Part shown: in pieces, positions 63,638-64,000 of the stretch
How the letters are laid out: every line of letters begins with the position of its first letter
How positions within the stretch are numbered: the first letter of the stretch is position 1
Assembly: GCA_028288025.1 (NCBI GenBank)
Contig: JAQBOM010000016.1
Coordinates: 1-64,000 of the forward strand
DNA from: Mucilaginibacter sp.
GTDB lineage: Bacteria; Bacteroidota; Bacteroidia; Sphingobacteriales; Sphingobacteriaceae
Reading direction: 5' to 3'
Length of the DNA stretch: 64,000 bases
Notes under the pieces: generated by a model
Told to the model about the DNA's origin: nothing
Databases searched by the model: none
What the model saw: only the letters and a program-made list of their open reading frames with translations
Translations under genes and position numbers: made by a program

Positions 63638-63760
63638 TTGTCATTGCGAGGAGGAACAGCCTGTCCCGAATTTATTTCGGGAACGAAGCAATCTCGTCGC
63701 TTTGCATGAGCGCTAATGCATTGGCGACGAGATTGCCACGCTATCGCTCGCAAGGACAAG
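63638..63760. repeat. dispersed TCATTGCGAG family repeat with inner hairpin
   Basis: TTGTCATTGCGAGGAGGAAC at one end and CGCTCGCAAGGACAAG at the other; inner GCAATCTCGTCGC / GCGACGAGATTGC is a perfect 13-bp inverted repeat, and TCCCGAAT/ATTTCGGGA forms another arm. Confidence 0.85.
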
Positions 63761-63769
63761 TCGTTGAGT

Positions 63770-63973
63770 TTATTTCACTGGTGCATCCTTTACAGGCTGT
63801 ACCGGTTGCTCTTCCGTTTCGTGCCCGCCGGCGATGGCACCGCCGTGAGGCTTGTCTGCGTCATATTCCCTGTCAGTTTTTCTCACCTTGCTTTTATAGC
63901 CGTTGTCATTTGGCCTGTGAGTTGGGGTATCAGCCGGCGAGGGCTTATCTTTTGAGTTTGCTGGCTTTGTCAT
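63770..63973 (-). CDS. small hydrophilic protein of unknown function
   Basis: 67 residues, rich in Lys, Asp, Pro and Gly (SKDKPSPADTPTHRPND, EYDADKPHGGAIAGGHE), no membrane or enzyme motif, likely disordered. It is the last complete frame before the right edge. It may be real, as it avoids stops and has no overlap with another gene, but support is thin. Confidence 0.5.
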   Translation of the reverse strand: MTKPANSKDKPSPADTPTHRPNDNGYKSKVRKTDREYDADKPHGGAIAGGHETEEQPVQPVKDAPVK

Positions 63974-64000
63974 GTTGGAATAACAAAGGAGTACAAGGTT

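Overview
The window looks like a chromosomal piece of a Bacteroidota bacterium, most likely Sphingobacteriaceae (Mucilaginibacter/Pedobacter-like). The support is many Bacteroidota-type protein families (DUF4293, DUF2911, DUF6249, Bacteroidota-type tyrosine integrase), promoters of the TTG-N19-TAnnTTTG kind, and a trp operon led by a tandem-Trp leader peptide. The genus is inference.

Positions 1 to about 13,236 form an accessory island ending at a tRNA-Asp gene, with a tyrosine integrase next to the tRNA. From the left edge it holds: a HamA-type (DUF1837) gene of a Hachiman system, cut by the window edge; a 574-residue protein with a PD-(D/E)XK-like motif; a truncated toxin-like remnant; a tight five-gene minus-strand operon (coiled-coil adaptor, P-loop ATPase fused to an Mrr nuclease, GNAT fused to a HExxH peptidase, trypsin-like protease, PIN-type nuclease); a small membrane coiled-coil protein; and a reverse transcriptase followed by a nuclease-like partner and preceded by about 300 nt of strongly structured non-coding sequence. 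The five-gene operon and the RT/ncRNA/nuclease unit are the best candidates for undescribed or little-described defence systems.

From 13.3 kb the window is ordinary chromosome. In order: a TetR-TolC-EmrA-EmrB efflux operon with a palindromic operator; a secreted PIG-L deacetylase; two tiny membrane proteins translationally linked to a sodium:solute symporter; a DoxX-like membrane protein; a DUF2911 protein; an ECF sigma/anti-sigma pair; a frameshifted DinB gene; a sensor kinase; gltX; an M28 peptidase; a YoeB-type toxin-antitoxin pair; trpE-trpG-trpC with an attenuator; envelope-stress-like small membrane proteins (YtxH, holin-like); an AI-2E permease; an NtrC-type regulator with a stand-alone histidine-phosphotransfer helix protein; enoyl-CoA hydratase and a B12-binding mutase domain; a DUF559 nuclease; glnS; a peptide-binding lipoprotein; an AT-rich membrane ORFan; aconitase; a polysaccharide deacetylase; a TolC/adaptor pair; gpsA; a DEAD-box helicase; a hydrolase; truA; and an ABC exporter.

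The core is peppered with short repeats of two kinds: dispersed palindromic families (a TCCCGAT...ATCGGGA family with four copies, a TCATTGCGAG family with three), and local word-repeats that differ from one gap to the next. At least one word-repeat appears to have entered a coding sequence (truA), and another gives a false N-terminal extension to the sensor kinase.
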